In this document: positions 8,207-17,518 of the stretch, piece after piece
Layout of the letters: every line of letters starts with the position of its first letter
How positions within the stretch are numbered: the stretch's first letter is position 1
NCBI GenBank assembly: GCA_045642705.1
Contig: JAZUJK010000021.1
Location: forward strand, 1-64,000
Source: UBA1227 sp045642705
Lineage (GTDB): Bacteria > Bacillota > Clostridia > Oscillospirales > Acutalibacteraceae
Reading direction: 5' to 3'
DNA: 64,000 nucleotides
Made by a program: the position numbers and the translations under genes
The notes under the pieces: generated by a model
The model's input: only the letters and a program-made list of their open reading frames with translations
Databases searched by the model: none
Told to the model about the DNA's origin: nothing

Positions 8207-9487
8207 TTAGTCATCTGCTGACTGACCAAAATCGTGTCCCACTTCGTATGGAAGATCCATTGGTCCATCAAAGAATGTGTCTTGATTATTATCAACTTCA
8301 AAATTTATATCATTCTGAGGATAGTTAGGTGTGTTATAAGGACCAGAATCATTCTTGTTCTTTTTCTTACCTACGATAAATCCAAGAACGAAACCAAGGA
8401 TGAAGAGGATAAGCATCAAGATAAGTGCAAGGATAACAGGCATACCATGTCCGCCTTCTTCAGTTGGCTGATAAACAGGAGCAACTGTTACTTCTCCTGC
8501 ATACTTGATATTAATCTTATATACAACATCAATGCCATCCTTGGATGTAACTGTTACTGTTACAACATTGCCAGCACCCTTGAGATCATCAGCGCCAGCA
8601 ACTGTTACTGTTGCGCCAGGATATGTAACCTTATCAAGGATTGCCTTAACTGATACGGAATTTGTACCAGCAGGTACTGTTGCTGTGTAATCAGTTACAG
8701 AAGGTGAAAATGCTGGTTCCATGTTGCAGAGTGTTGATACTGACAAATCAGAGAGATTTGCTGCCTCAGGAGCTGCAGTTGTAACAACTTCCTTAACCTT
8801 GAATGTTACAGAATATGTCTTCTTCTCACCATTTGGTGCTGTTACAGTAATTCTTGTTGTATAAGGAAGGCTATTGAAATTAACTGTACCTGTACCAGAA
8901 ACCTTAGCAGCTGAATCAACTGGAACAGCTGAAATGTTAGCGCTTGTTGTTCCCTCTGGAACTGTTACTGTATAGCTTGTTCTACCACCTGAGAACTTCT
9001 CATTGAGGCTCTGGCCTGCAACTGAGAGAGACTTCAAGTTTGCTGCTGTAGAAGCTGTTGTAGTTGGCTTTGTTGTTGTAGTAGTTGTTGTAGGCTTGTT
9101 GAGTGTCTTGCTAGCAGATACTGTACCAATCGTATCGCCATCATCGTTTACAACTTTTACATTGCTTGCTTTAAGTGTGATTGAATCACCAGTTACATCG
9201 CACTTGATAGTGATTGTGAACTTGTTGAGAGAATCGTCAACATAAGCGATGAAATCAGAACCATTGATCTTGGCACCGTTTCCAGAAACGCCTGTAATCT
9301 TACCACCTGTGCATGTAAGTGTACCCTGGATACCACCTACACCATTTGAATCAGAAACTGTAAGTTTGAATGTTGCTGTTTTGCCACTCAATGAACCGCT
9401 CATGCTTGCGCTTGCAGCACTTGCAACAAGTGAAGCACAAGAGAAAAGCATTGCAATACATAAAACAATAGTTATAAATCTTTTCAT
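8207..9487 (-). CDS. Membrane-anchored surface protein with cohesin-like and cadherin-like domains
   Basis: 426 residues. A signal peptide ends near AASA (residue 26). A beta-sandwich of about 100 residues follows, of the cohesin/CBM kind (VSDSNGVGGIQGTLTC, then LKASNVKVVNDDGD), then a Thr-rich linker (TTTTTTTKPTTT), two cadherin-like beta-sandwich domains (LKSLSVAGQSLNEKF... and LSDLSVSTL...), a membrane helix at about residues 352-374 and an acidic cytoplasmic tail. It is the last gene of the polysaccharide transcript, 16 bases after a dockerin gene, which suggests the two proteins may meet at the cell surface. The cohesin call is by fold pattern only. Confidence 0.72.
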   Translation of the reverse strand: MKRFITIVLCIAMLFSCASLVASAASASMSGSLSGKTATFKLTVSDSNGVGGIQGTLTCTGGKITGVSGNGAKINGSDFIAYVDDSLNKFTITIKCDVTGDSITLKASNVKVVNDDGDTIGTVSASKTLNKPTTTTTTTKPTTTASTAANLKSLSVAGQSLNEKFSGGRTSYTVTVPEGTTSANISAVPVDSAAKVSGTGTVNFNSLPYTTRITVTAPNGEKKTYSVTFKVKEVVTTAAPEAANLSDLSVSTLCNMEPAFSPSVTDYTATVPAGTNSVSVKAILDKVTYPGATVTVAGADDLKGAGNVVTVTVTSKDGIDVVYKINIKYAGEVTVAPVYQPTEEGGHGMPVILALILMLILFILGFVLGFIVGKKKNKNDSGPYNTPNYPQNDINFEVDNNQDTFFDGPMDLPYEVGHDFGQSADD

Positions 9488-9503
9488 TTATATCACTCCT
9501 TGA

Positions 9504-10850
9504 TTAAAGTGTAGTAGACTTCTTGATTGAGTAGTTTACTATTTTCTTAACGTCTGAGACATCTATTACCTTGTCGCCTTCTTTAGCAGCAGTAATATTT
9601 CCTGCTGTGAAGTTGATGCCCTTGAGCTTAGTCTTGTTAATAGAGTGGTTTACTGCTTTCTTAACATCGGATACATCTATGATACCGTCACCATTGATAT
9701 CACCGATTAGGATTACAGTAACCTTATCAACTACTACGCCATCAACTTTAAGTTCGATTGTGCAGCCTGTTGAAATAAGACCATCTGTATTGTCCTTAAC
9801 AGTAAACTTGCCGTTTTGTACGAGATCTATTCCTGTAAACTTAGAAGCAGTAATTCCGTCCTTAGAATAAGGTCTAACAATTAGATTGTCACCGCTTCTT
9901 GTTACATTCTTATCATCAGGAGTGATTTTTCCGGTTGCAGTCTTCTTGATAGTAACACTGCTTGCGAAATCTCCATCATACCACCAGTTCTCAGCATCAA
10001 GTGTTACATCACCTGTACCGATTGTCTTGAGCTGGAATTTAGATACATAGTTCCAGCTAGCACCAGTAGCATTATCTGCTGGATAAGCATCAACAACCTT
10101 AGAGCCATACTTATCATATACATCATATACAGTATTGCCGTATGCATCTTCATACTTTACATATGTGTTGCCATACTTATCAGTAATCTTATTATCCTTG
10201 GTATATTCATCCTTAAGTGCGTATGAATCACCGCTTGTGCCCTTGATATCAACAACTTTTTGTGATGAATCAGCAGGTGCCATCTTGTCACCAAATGTTA
10301 TGCCATAGTCACCCATATCATCATCGATTGTGATGCCATTATATGCATCATATTTTGTTGTACCATAAGCAGCAATTGCTGCAGCATCGCTTGTATTGGC
10401 AACAACGGTACCATCATTAAATGTAATCTGGCCGTCAACCTTGATTGCCTCTATATCAGCTGTTTTAAAAGTAAGTTTACCTGTGCCATTAAATGTAACT
10501 TGCTTGCCACCACCCTGAACATAAAGAGCAGATGAACCGTCAGCAGCAGTAGCAGTTAAATCGCCATCGCCGCTAAAAGTGATATTACCATTAGATGTGA
10601 TTACACTAGCAATAGCAGTAATGCTGCTAGTACCCTTCAGTTCAATTTCTACATCTACACCTGTAATATCAATGTGTGGATTTTTTCCGTCTGCCTTTGC
10701 ATTATTCAATGTGATTTTATTGTTTTCATCAATAGAAGCGCCGGAAATATCTACGATTTTAATTGCCTCTTTTGCATTTGCAAGTATTGCAAATGTTGAG
10801 AAAACCATCACAAGACACAAAAGCAAGCTAACCAGTCTCTTGGTTCTCAT
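9504..10850 (-). CDS. Secreted beta-helix-like protein with C-terminal dockerin
   Basis: 448 residues. A signal peptide ends near ANAKE. Residues 30-180 are repetitive short strands (VITSNGNITFSGDGDL, ALYVQGGGKQVTFNG) like the Cthe_2159 carbohydrate-binding beta-helix family. The last 70 residues look like a type I dockerin: a clear first calcium loop DINGDGIIDVSD followed by a helix, and a second copy with an altered loop but the same VIDVSDVKKIVN helix. Dockerins bind cohesins; a cohesin-like protein is encoded by the next gene. It follows the LCP gene by 20 bases. Confidence 0.75.
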   Translation of the reverse strand: MRTKRLVSLLLCLVMVFSTFAILANAKEAIKIVDISGASIDENNKITLNNAKADGKNPHIDITGVDVEIELKGTSSITAIASVITSNGNITFSGDGDLTATAADGSSALYVQGGGKQVTFNGTGKLTFKTADIEAIKVDGQITFNDGTVVANTSDAAAIAAYGTTKYDAYNGITIDDDMGDYGITFGDKMAPADSSQKVVDIKGTSGDSYALKDEYTKDNKITDKYGNTYVKYEDAYGNTVYDVYDKYGSKVVDAYPADNATGASWNYVSKFQLKTIGTGDVTLDAENWWYDGDFASSVTIKKTATGKITPDDKNVTRSGDNLIVRPYSKDGITASKFTGIDLVQNGKFTVKDNTDGLISTGCTIELKVDGVVVDKVTVILIGDINGDGIIDVSDVKKAVNHSINKTKLKGINFTAGNITAAKEGDKVIDVSDVKKIVNYSIKKSTTL

Positions 10851-10870
10851 CCGTTTTTCCTCCTCAAATT

Positions 10871-11956
10871 TTAGTTATATAGGAACTCATGGAGTATTTG
10901 CGCATTTTTATCAAAGTCTGTTGCGAACATATTCTTGCCATATGAATTCTGCATTATTTTATAAGTTCCAGCCTTCGGAAGCGACATCTGCTGTGCAGTC
11001 TTGCCCGCAATGCTTGGAACTTGAAGTACAAGTTCAGTAATCTCAAACGGCTTGAGATTTGTCTTTACAAGAGGAAGTACCTTATCAAGCATCAAATTGA
11101 GTTCTGAAACAGACATTCCTTTGGCCTGGGTCAGTGCCGCCTGAATTACAGTACGCTGGCGTCCGATTCTCGACCAGTCATCATCAATTGCTCGGCACCT
11201 TGCATATGCCTCGGCTGTCTTACCATCCAAATGGTTCTTGCCAACCTTTACCGTGCCTGCCCCGAGACCATTGTTGATATATTCTGCTTCCGCAGCAGTG
11301 AGAGACAAATCAATGCCTCCGCATGCATCAACTATTTCGATGAAAGTTGTAGGATTTACTCTTATATATCCCATGAGATCGACACGGAAGCACTCCATAA
11401 CTGTTCTATAGAGCAGTCCCGGTCCTCCCTGTCGAACCATATTATTGAGCCATTCATACTCACCGGCATATTGGCCAATACTAATTGGCACCGCTGTGCC
11501 TCTCTCCAGACTAACAAGTTTCACTGTATTGCGCTTCTTGTTAATCGACATAATTATCATACAGTCAGCATTGGCATTATTGGTGAAACGCTTAGTTGAT
11601 TCGTCTGTTGCGATAAGCAAAACGTTTAAAACGTTATTATTTTCATCAATTTTCTCTGTCGGTGGAACAACATCAGTTTTAGTGGCTACTTTCTCGAGGG
11701 ATTCTACAACGCTTTCTGGAATAAGTTGTTTTATAACTTTGTTTCCATTCTCGTCGATTATAAAGTCGTCCTCTGTAAGTATTGGTTCAGGATTATCGCC
11801 TGTTATTACGATGTCAGATTTAGTCTTGCTATCATCGACATTTTCATATTGCAAAAGTCCTAATTTTCCCCAAAAGAATGCGAAAATGCCGATTGCTATT
11901 GCAAGTATTATTAGAATAATTGCAATCACTATTCGGATTATCTTTTTCTTTTTCAT
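10871..11956 (-). CDS. LytR-CpsA-Psr (LCP) family wall-polymer ligase
   Basis: 361 residues: a basic start, one membrane helix (about 8-30), an acidic linker, then the LCP domain with LLIATDES, NKKRNTVKLVSLERGT and RCRAIDDDWSRIGRQRTVI, which carries the conserved Arg and Asp residues. LCP enzymes transfer lipid-linked polymers to peptidoglycan outside the membrane. The gene overlaps the BY-kinase stop by one base and ends the CpsBCD-like control block of this locus, so it probably attaches the polysaccharide made by the upstream genes. Confidence 0.9.
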   Translation of the reverse strand: MKKKKIIRIVIAIILIILAIAIGIFAFFWGKLGLLQYENVDDSKTKSDIVITGDNPEPILTEDDFIIDENGNKVIKQLIPESVVESLEKVATKTDVVPPTEKIDENNNVLNVLLIATDESTKRFTNNANADCMIIMSINKKRNTVKLVSLERGTAVPISIGQYAGEYEWLNNMVRQGGPGLLYRTVMECFRVDLMGYIRVNPTTFIEIVDACGGIDLSLTAAEAEYINNGLGAGTVKVGKNHLDGKTAEAYARCRAIDDDWSRIGRQRTVIQAALTQAKGMSVSELNLMLDKVLPLVKTNLKPFEITELVLQVPSIAGKTAQQMSLPKAGTYKIMQNSYGKNMFATDFDKNAQILHEFLYN

Positions 11957-13140
11957 TAGTCATCCTTTCTGCCATATCCATCGCCATAGCCGTAGCCATA
12001 TGCATAGGTATAAGCAGAACTCTTAGTAGTGCTCTTGGCATTAAATCTTGTAAGTACTACACCGAGGATTCTTGCATTTACATCGTCAAGTTTCTTCTTG
12101 GCAAGCTGCAATGTCTCGATAGGTGCATACTTAGATCTTACTACGAAAACAACGCCATCAACATAAGTTGAGAGAATTGCAGCATCAGTTACAACCGTAA
12201 CTGGTGGCGCATCAATAATTACATAATCAAAGTTTTCCTTTAATGCATCAATGATGCTCTTTGTTTTCTTCTGTGCGAGCATTTCTGATGGATTTGGAGG
12301 AATTGAGCCTGCTGTTAGAACACTAATCTTGGCATCCTTAAATGTTGTGATTGCGTCTTTCAGTTCAACTCTACCAATTAGTACATCAGTAAATCCCTTG
12401 TGATGTCTGCCTAGCTTCAAGTAATGATTGAGAGCTGGCTGACGGAAGTCACAGTCTACAAGAATAACTTTCTTACCTTCTGTTGCAAGTGTCATTGCAA
12501 GATTTACAGCAACATTTGACTTAGATTCCTTTGGAATTGCAGATGTTACAACTATACTCTTGATATCCTCAGTAGATGCGATGAAATTGAGGTTAGTTCT
12601 AAGGGACTTATATGCCTCTGAATATGCAAAAGGTACTCCCTTGCCAACAGCGAGGCGTAATTTTCTGTCCTCGTGATATCCTTTCTTGCCCTTGTTCTTT
12701 TTCTTGCTAGAACTACTTTTGTTTTCCTTGAGAGGAAGGAGTTCCTCACTACTCTGTGCATAGATATTTGTATTCTTAGCAGGAGTAGGAGGAATATCTA
12801 TTGGGCGAGTAGCCTCTTCAATCTTTTCTTTTACATCAGGCTTTTGAGGAGCAGCCTGCTTCTTCTTAGCAGCGCCAGCAGTAGTCTGAGCTGCCTGCCT
12901 TTCAAGTTCTGCTATCTTTTTATCGAGCTCGATTTGAGCTTTTTCTTCTTTAGGAGTAAGAGGCTGCTTCGCAGCTGGCTTTGTTGCAGCCGGCTTATTG
13001 CTTGCTGTTTTAGCGTTAGTTGATTTAGCAGCAGGCTGTTCTTTTGAAACCTGTTCAAAAGTTAATTGTTCTTCCTTTGCTGGGACGGTAGCCTTGGCAG
13101 TCTTTACAACCTTTTGGTTTTTCTTCTTTTGATTTGCCAT
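11956..13140 (-). CDS. BY-kinase (CpsD/CapB-like) with long basic N-terminal extension and altered P-loop
   Basis: 394 residues. The last 235 match the bacterial tyrosine kinase family: YSEAYKSLRTNLNFI, Walker A' VILVDCDFRQP, Walker B YVIIDAPPV, and a C-terminal Tyr cluster (SAYTYAYGYGYG) for autophosphorylation. The first 155 residues are a Lys/Ala/Pro/Thr-rich extension not usual in the family. The Walker A reads PKESKSNVAVN where NEGKST is expected, so the Gly before Lys is Ser; the second copy in this window (48980-49720) has the normal form. It couples to the Wzz protein encoded just upstream (one-base overlap). ATP binding may be weakened or altered. Confidence 0.88.
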   Translation of the reverse strand: MANQKKKNQKVVKTAKATVPAKEEQLTFEQVSKEQPAAKSTNAKTASNKPAATKPAAKQPLTPKEEKAQIELDKKIAELERQAAQTTAGAAKKKQAAPQKPDVKEKIEEATRPIDIPPTPAKNTNIYAQSSEELLPLKENKSSSSKKKNKGKKGYHEDRKLRLAVGKGVPFAYSEAYKSLRTNLNFIASTEDIKSIVVTSAIPKESKSNVAVNLAMTLATEGKKVILVDCDFRQPALNHYLKLGRHHKGFTDVLIGRVELKDAITTFKDAKISVLTAGSIPPNPSEMLAQKKTKSIIDALKENFDYVIIDAPPVTVVTDAAILSTYVDGVVFVVRSKYAPIETLQLAKKKLDDVNARILGVVLTRFNAKSTTKSSAYTYAYGYGYGDGYGRKDD

Positions 13141-13853
13141 TAGTCCTTACCCTCCTCTATCTCAGGAATTACACCAATTACAGAGATGCCGAGATATTTT
13201 GCAATATCGTCATCGTCTACAACATAATTGGATACAAGGTCTCTTATTACGATGATTGCTACAGCAACGATAAGACCGATCATGGCAGCAATTGCTGTAT
13301 TCTTAGCCTTGCTTGGTGATACTGGTTCTTCTGTAGCTTCAACCTGTGAAATAACTTTACAAGAACCTGCTTCTACAGCTTCCACAATTTCATTTGGTGA
13401 AACAGTGGATATTTCCTTAACTATTCTTACAGCGATTAAAGGATCCGGATCTGTTACAGTAATTTTCATAACCTGCGTACTATCGATTGCAGAAACAGTG
13501 ACCTTATCATAGAGGTCCTTATATTTCATTCTCTCACCATCAACAGTAAGTCCGAGATTATCAATAACGTCATTGAGCACAGTGTTGCCCTTAACAATAA
13601 TTGCATATGTATCAACAAGGCTCTTAGCTGAGTTAATATTATCATTGGAAACAGTAGTAGTATTATCGGTTCTAGTATTTACGATCATATTGACTGATGC
13701 TTCATACTGTGGAACCATCAAGAATTTTGTGCCAAAGTAACCTATTACAGCGCATACAACTGCTGAAATAAAGAGCAGGTACCAATAGCGCTTGAGAAGT
13801 TTCAATATCTCAAGCAAGTCTATTTCAACCTGCGCATTTGTACCCTCGTTCAT
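13140..13853 (-). CDS. Wzz/CapA-like chain-length regulator, activator of the BY-kinase
   Basis: 237 residues with membrane helices near each end (about 31-50 and 190-208) and an extracellular domain between, the classic Wzz layout. The N-terminal EIDLLEILKLLKRYWYLL and the Pro-rich segment PVSPSKAKN before the second helix are family marks. In Gram-positives this protein is separate from the kinase and activates it through its cytoplasmic tail; here the stop overlaps the kinase start. It sets polymer length or export. A ribosome site (GGAGGCAAG) precedes the ATG. Confidence 0.9.
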   Translation of the reverse strand: MNEGTNAQVEIDLLEILKLLKRYWYLLFISAVVCAVIGYFGTKFLMVPQYEASVNMIVNTRTDNTTTVSNDNINSAKSLVDTYAIIVKGNTVLNDVIDNLGLTVDGERMKYKDLYDKVTVSAIDSTQVMKITVTDPDPLIAVRIVKEISTVSPNEIVEAVEAGSCKVISQVEATEEPVSPSKAKNTAIAAMIGLIVAVAIIVIRDLVSNYVVDDDDIAKYLGISVIGVIPEIEEGKD

Positions 13854-13881
13854 AATCTTGCCTCCTATAAATATAAACTGT

Positions 13882-13940
13882 ATTATAACAGAATTAATGT
13901 ATTATATCCACTAAAATATAAAAAATTCTATGATAGAATT
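13882..13940 (-). promoter_or_regulatory. Intergenic region with weak hairpin terminator and -10-like boxes
   Basis: After the phosphatase stop an AT-rich hairpin AATTCTAT/ATAGAATT (13924-13940) is followed on the minus strand by a T run, a weak terminator. Two TATAAT boxes lie next (13901-13906 and 13882-13887) upstream of the Wzz gene. No convincing -35 was found, so an internal promoter is only possible. Confidence 0.4.
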
Positions 13941-14700
13941 ATTTCCACGTTCCGAGCACTTTTCTCGGGCAGTAAGGATTAATATCTATCTCGTAATTAT
14001 CGAAAACCAAATCTCCGTTTTGAATGAGGCGAGATGCGGCAGCATCGCCAAGTTTATTCGAAACGGCTGCCAGCGCGGCGTCAAGTTGCGGCGGACGCTT
14101 ATGCAAGCTGTGCGTATCTGTTGCGACCAAGTGGACAAGGTCCCACTTGATGAGTTTCATCATAAGGGCTGACATCTTGTCGCCACGCACGAGCGTCGCC
14201 GCGTTAGTTTGAACCATATATCCTGCTTCCACCCAGTCATATATCTGGGTGAGATCCTCCAGAATATATGGATATCTCTCCACATGAGCAATTATCGGTG
14301 TTATGCCACTGCAAGAAATCTCATAGAGCGTTTCACTCAGGAACTGAGGTCTCAATGACATAGTGAATGGCAGTTCCACTAGGAGATAACTTGTATCTGT
14401 AAAGCACAGTGGTGCGAGATCAATATTACAAAGTTCTGGTGAGAAATATACTTCTGCACCAAATTTAAATTGAAAATGATTGATGAGTTCTGATGGACAG
14501 GCAGATGCCAGATTTTTGACTGCATCTGCTCGCCTTGCGATATATGAATCGACAGGCTCATCATCACAATGGAAATGGGACGTGAATATTAGATTCTTCA
14601 CGCCCTGATTTTTTTCGATGTTTAGAAGTTCAATTGAGGTTTCTACATTTCTTGCCCCATCATCCATCTGAGGCAAGATATGACAATGTAAATCTGTCAT
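13939..14700 (-). CDS. CpsB/YwqE-like manganese-dependent tyrosine phosphatase (PHP fold)
   Basis: 253 residues of the PHP family. The metal ligands are visible: DLHCHILPQMDDG at the start, TSHFH near residue 42, AEVYFSPEL, IAHVERYP and VATDTHS. In Gram-positive capsule loci this enzyme removes phosphate from the BY-kinase Tyr cluster. It lies between DUF4012 and the Wzz/kinase pair and is probably the partner of the kinase at 11956-13140. Confidence 0.9.
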   Translation of the reverse strand: MTDLHCHILPQMDDGARNVETSIELLNIEKNQGVKNLIFTSHFHCDDEPVDSYIARRADAVKNLASACPSELINHFQFKFGAEVYFSPELCNIDLAPLCFTDTSYLLVELPFTMSLRPQFLSETLYEISCSGITPIIAHVERYPYILEDLTQIYDWVEAGYMVQTNAATLVRGDKMSALMMKLIKWDLVHLVATDTHSLHKRPPQLDAALAAVSNKLGDAAASRLIQNGDLVFDNYEIDINPYCPRKVLGTWK

Positions 14701-14718
14701 TTTTTTACTCCTAAAATA

Positions 14719-16512
14719 TTATCTAAATGCAGTCGCAGTAGGCGTTTGAACGATTTCAAGTGGTGTTGAAACGCCTGGTGCTGTAGTGACTTTATAGCTT
14801 ACTACAACGTCCTTTTCTGGATATAGGAAAATGCTGTTACAATAGCCCAGATCGAGGTTATAGTATGTTCCTTTCTTGATGCCAAATTTATTGGCTGCAG
14901 TGACAGAAAAGTCTGATACTTTTCCTTCCATAGGAGCTGTGAAATAGAGATTGCATCTTATGTTGCCATTTGTACGACCAAGTATATAGGCAGATGCAGT
15001 TTTCAGTTCCTCCTTGGAAATTGTATTTCGGAATGTGACCTTCATATCATAGGTCATAGAACCGTCTTCGTTCTTGACCGGATTTGATAAAACAGGCTCA
15101 ATATCAACGAACCATCCCATCTTGCATGGAACGTTTATGCTGAGATAGATTCCGGCAAATGGATGATTCTTATCATCATTTGTCGTACCAGCCATTCCGA
15201 GCTCCTTGATGAGCTTTTCACCCTCCTCATCGCGGAGCCACAATTTGAAGATGTTTTCCTTAGCACTCTCATCGAAAATATTGATATATTCATCCACTTT
15301 TTTTACATCAACCGATGACAGGAACAATTTCATTGCCTTGTCAGCGGTCTCAGCAAACATTGAATCCGATTCAGTGTTGGATGTGGCATCATATCTCTCT
15401 TTACTAAAGTACTTGAAGTACAAGTCATACATGATAGCCTTGGTCGCATTCTTACCATTTACAACCGTGCCATCTGTGAGCTTGATTTCACCATCAATAA
15501 CAGAAAGCAATTTCTGAACTACTGCAGGTGTCATTGATATTACGCCATCAACATGCTGGCCTGTCATTTTCTCACAGTCCTCAGCCCAGCAATAACCTGT
15601 CCTCTCAAAATTGAGATAACAGCAAGCGTTTCGTGGGAAGTTAACCCAGAAACCAAAGAGAGCAATATCATTGTTAGATGGTGTTGCTGACTCAGCATTC
15701 CAACCAGGCAAATAATTTGTCACAGAAGAAAAATCTCCAAGTGATAAAACGCCATCTTTTATAACCAGGCTACCCATAGAGCCTGGGAAACCACCTGTTG
15801 CTCTCATCTCATTTGTTGCCTGAGCAGCGATGAGATAATACTTATCTGAACCATCACCGAGAAATGCCTTTATAAGAGGCACATAAGATGAATATTTATC
15901 ATAAGCGCCAGAGAGGCTCTTTATCATATCAATATATTCTGAAACACTGCCAAGTTTTATAACCTTGAAAGATATTCCTGACAATGATTTGGAATATTCA
16001 CCGAGTTTTGGCATGAGCCCCTCAGCGAAATCCACATAAGAGATGATGGTATTGATGTTATAGCCATCATCGCCCATTTTTATACCAGAAACAGGGTTCT
16101 CATTTATTACTTTTATCGCTGGACGAATAGCGCTGTCCACTGCATCTGATAGTACATTTGCGAGAACTCTTGCCGATTTCACATCGCCGCCGACAACAGG
16201 GGCCTTGGCTGCGACCTTCCATATTGGAGACGACAATTTCTGGGACAATTTGTCTGAGCTCTTGTCAAGATCATTTACGGCTCTATTCATTCCATCAGAA
16301 TCACCAGAGACAACTGCTGATGCAAATGTCTTAACTGATACTTTGATATCACTGGCAATCTTTTGTACAGAAAAAACACTAATCAGTCCCCAAACTATAC
16401 AGATTACAAGTATTGCAACTACTACAATCAGTGCAATTATTATCTTGTTCTTGGGCTTTTTTTCAAGCTTCTCATCTTTCATATGCTTGGGAATATATTT
16501 ATCTGTTGCCAT
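14719..16512 (-). CDS. DUF4012 membrane-anchored protein
   Basis: 597 residues: a cytoplasmic Lys-rich start, one membrane helix (about 25-48) and a long extracellular part. The middle contains YYLIAAQATNEMRATGGFPGS, the hallmark of the DUF4012 family, whose role is unknown but which is often found in polysaccharide loci of Gram-positives. Its start overlaps the rmlB stop by 14 bases, so it is translated from the same transcript. A role in polymer assembly at the cell surface is inference from context. Confidence 0.8.
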   Translation of the reverse strand: MATDKYIPKHMKDEKLEKKPKNKIIIALIVVVAILVICIVWGLISVFSVQKIASDIKVSVKTFASAVVSGDSDGMNRAVNDLDKSSDKLSQKLSSPIWKVAAKAPVVGGDVKSARVLANVLSDAVDSAIRPAIKVINENPVSGIKMGDDGYNINTIISYVDFAEGLMPKLGEYSKSLSGISFKVIKLGSVSEYIDMIKSLSGAYDKYSSYVPLIKAFLGDGSDKYYLIAAQATNEMRATGGFPGSMGSLVIKDGVLSLGDFSSVTNYLPGWNAESATPSNNDIALFGFWVNFPRNACCYLNFERTGYCWAEDCEKMTGQHVDGVISMTPAVVQKLLSVIDGEIKLTDGTVVNGKNATKAIMYDLYFKYFSKERYDATSNTESDSMFAETADKAMKLFLSSVDVKKVDEYINIFDESAKENIFKLWLRDEEGEKLIKELGMAGTTNDDKNHPFAGIYLSINVPCKMGWFVDIEPVLSNPVKNEDGSMTYDMKVTFRNTISKEELKTASAYILGRTNGNIRCNLYFTAPMEGKVSDFSVTAANKFGIKKGTYYNLDLGYCNSIFLYPEKDVVVSYKVTTAPGVSTPLEIVQTPTATAFR

Positions 16513-17518
16513 ACATTACCTCATAATAATCCTGATATTCACCCGAGATTATTTCTTCCCACCATGAACGATTATTTAGATACCAATCAATTGTTTTCTT
16601 GATACCATCTTCAAATTTTGTCTCAGGGAGCCATCCAAGTTCGTTATGAATCTTGGTTGGGTCTATTGCATATCTCATGTCATGACCCTTGCGATCTGTG
16701 ACAAATTTTATGAGAGACTCAGGCTTGCCGAGTTCCTTGCAGATTAACTTTACAATGTCTATATTGCGCATCTCATTGTGACCGCCGACATTATATACTT
16801 CACCGACACGGCCCTTATGAATAATGAGGTCTATTGCCTTGCAATGGTCCTCAACATAGAGCCAGTCACGCACATTAATTCCCTCACCATATACAGGCAA
16901 TGGCTTATCATTTAGCGCATTTGCAATCATGAGCGGTATCAATTTCTCTGGGAAATGATAAGGTCCATAATTGTTGGAGCAGCGCGAAATGGTAACTGGT
17001 AGACCGTATGTCCTGTAATATGCGAGGACAAGTAAGTCAGCAGATGCCTTGGATGTGCTATATGGTGATGATGTATGAATAGGAGTCTCCTCAGTAAAGA
17101 ATAGGTCAGGCCTATCAAGTGGGAGATCACCATACACCTCATCAGTTGATACCTGGTGGTATCTATCAATGCCATGTTTTAGACACGCATTCATAAGTGT
17201 TGCTGTACCCATAATATTGGTCTCGAGAAAGATATTAGGGTTCTCAATTGACCTATCAACATGTGACTCGGCAGCAAAGTTTACGATAATATTAGGCTTT
17301 TCTTCGATGAAAAGTTTATCCACTGCGTCTGCATCACATATATCTGCCTTCACAAATCGGAAGGACGGATTATCCATAATTGGTGCCAGAGTTGAGAGAT
17401 TTCCTGCATAGGTCAATTTATCCAGACATACGATTCTGTAGTCTGGATATTTTTTTAGCATGTAAAAGATGAAATTGGAACCTATAAAACCTGCTCCACC
17501 TGTAACAATAATTGTCAT
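16499..17518 (-). CDS. rmlB: dTDP-glucose 4,6-dehydratase
   Basis: 339 residues of the extended SDR family, with GGAGFIGSNF (NAD binding), the TDEVYGD catalytic region and YSTSKASADLLV (catalytic Tyr and Lys), plus LTYAGN and RCSNNYGPYHFPEKLIP, both diagnostic for RmlB/RfbB. It makes dTDP-4-keto-6-deoxyglucose, the branch point to rhamnose and other deoxysugars. No rmlA, rmlC or rmlD is in the window, so they must be elsewhere or the sugar is different. The ATG overlaps the glf stop (ATGA), indicating coupling. Confidence 0.93.
   Translation of the reverse strand: MTIIVTGGAGFIGSNFIFYMLKKYPDYRIVCLDKLTYAGNLSTLAPIMDNPSFRFVKADICDADAVDKLFIEEKPNIIVNFAAESHVDRSIENPNIFLETNIMGTATLMNACLKHGIDRYHQVSTDEVYGDLPLDRPDLFFTEETPIHTSSPYSTSKASADLLVLAYYRTYGLPVTISRCSNNYGPYHFPEKLIPLMIANALNDKPLPVYGEGINVRDWLYVEDHCKAIDLIIHKGRVGEVYNVGGHNEMRNIDIVKLICKELGKPESLIKFVTDRKGHDMRYAIDPTKIHNELGWLPETKFEDGIKKTIDWYLNNRSWWEEIISGEYQDYYEVMYGNR

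Noticed and set aside
9003..9245. Val-rich plus-strand frame in the cohesin-like gene
   Set aside because: It is the complement of the Thr-rich linker of the real minus-strand gene.
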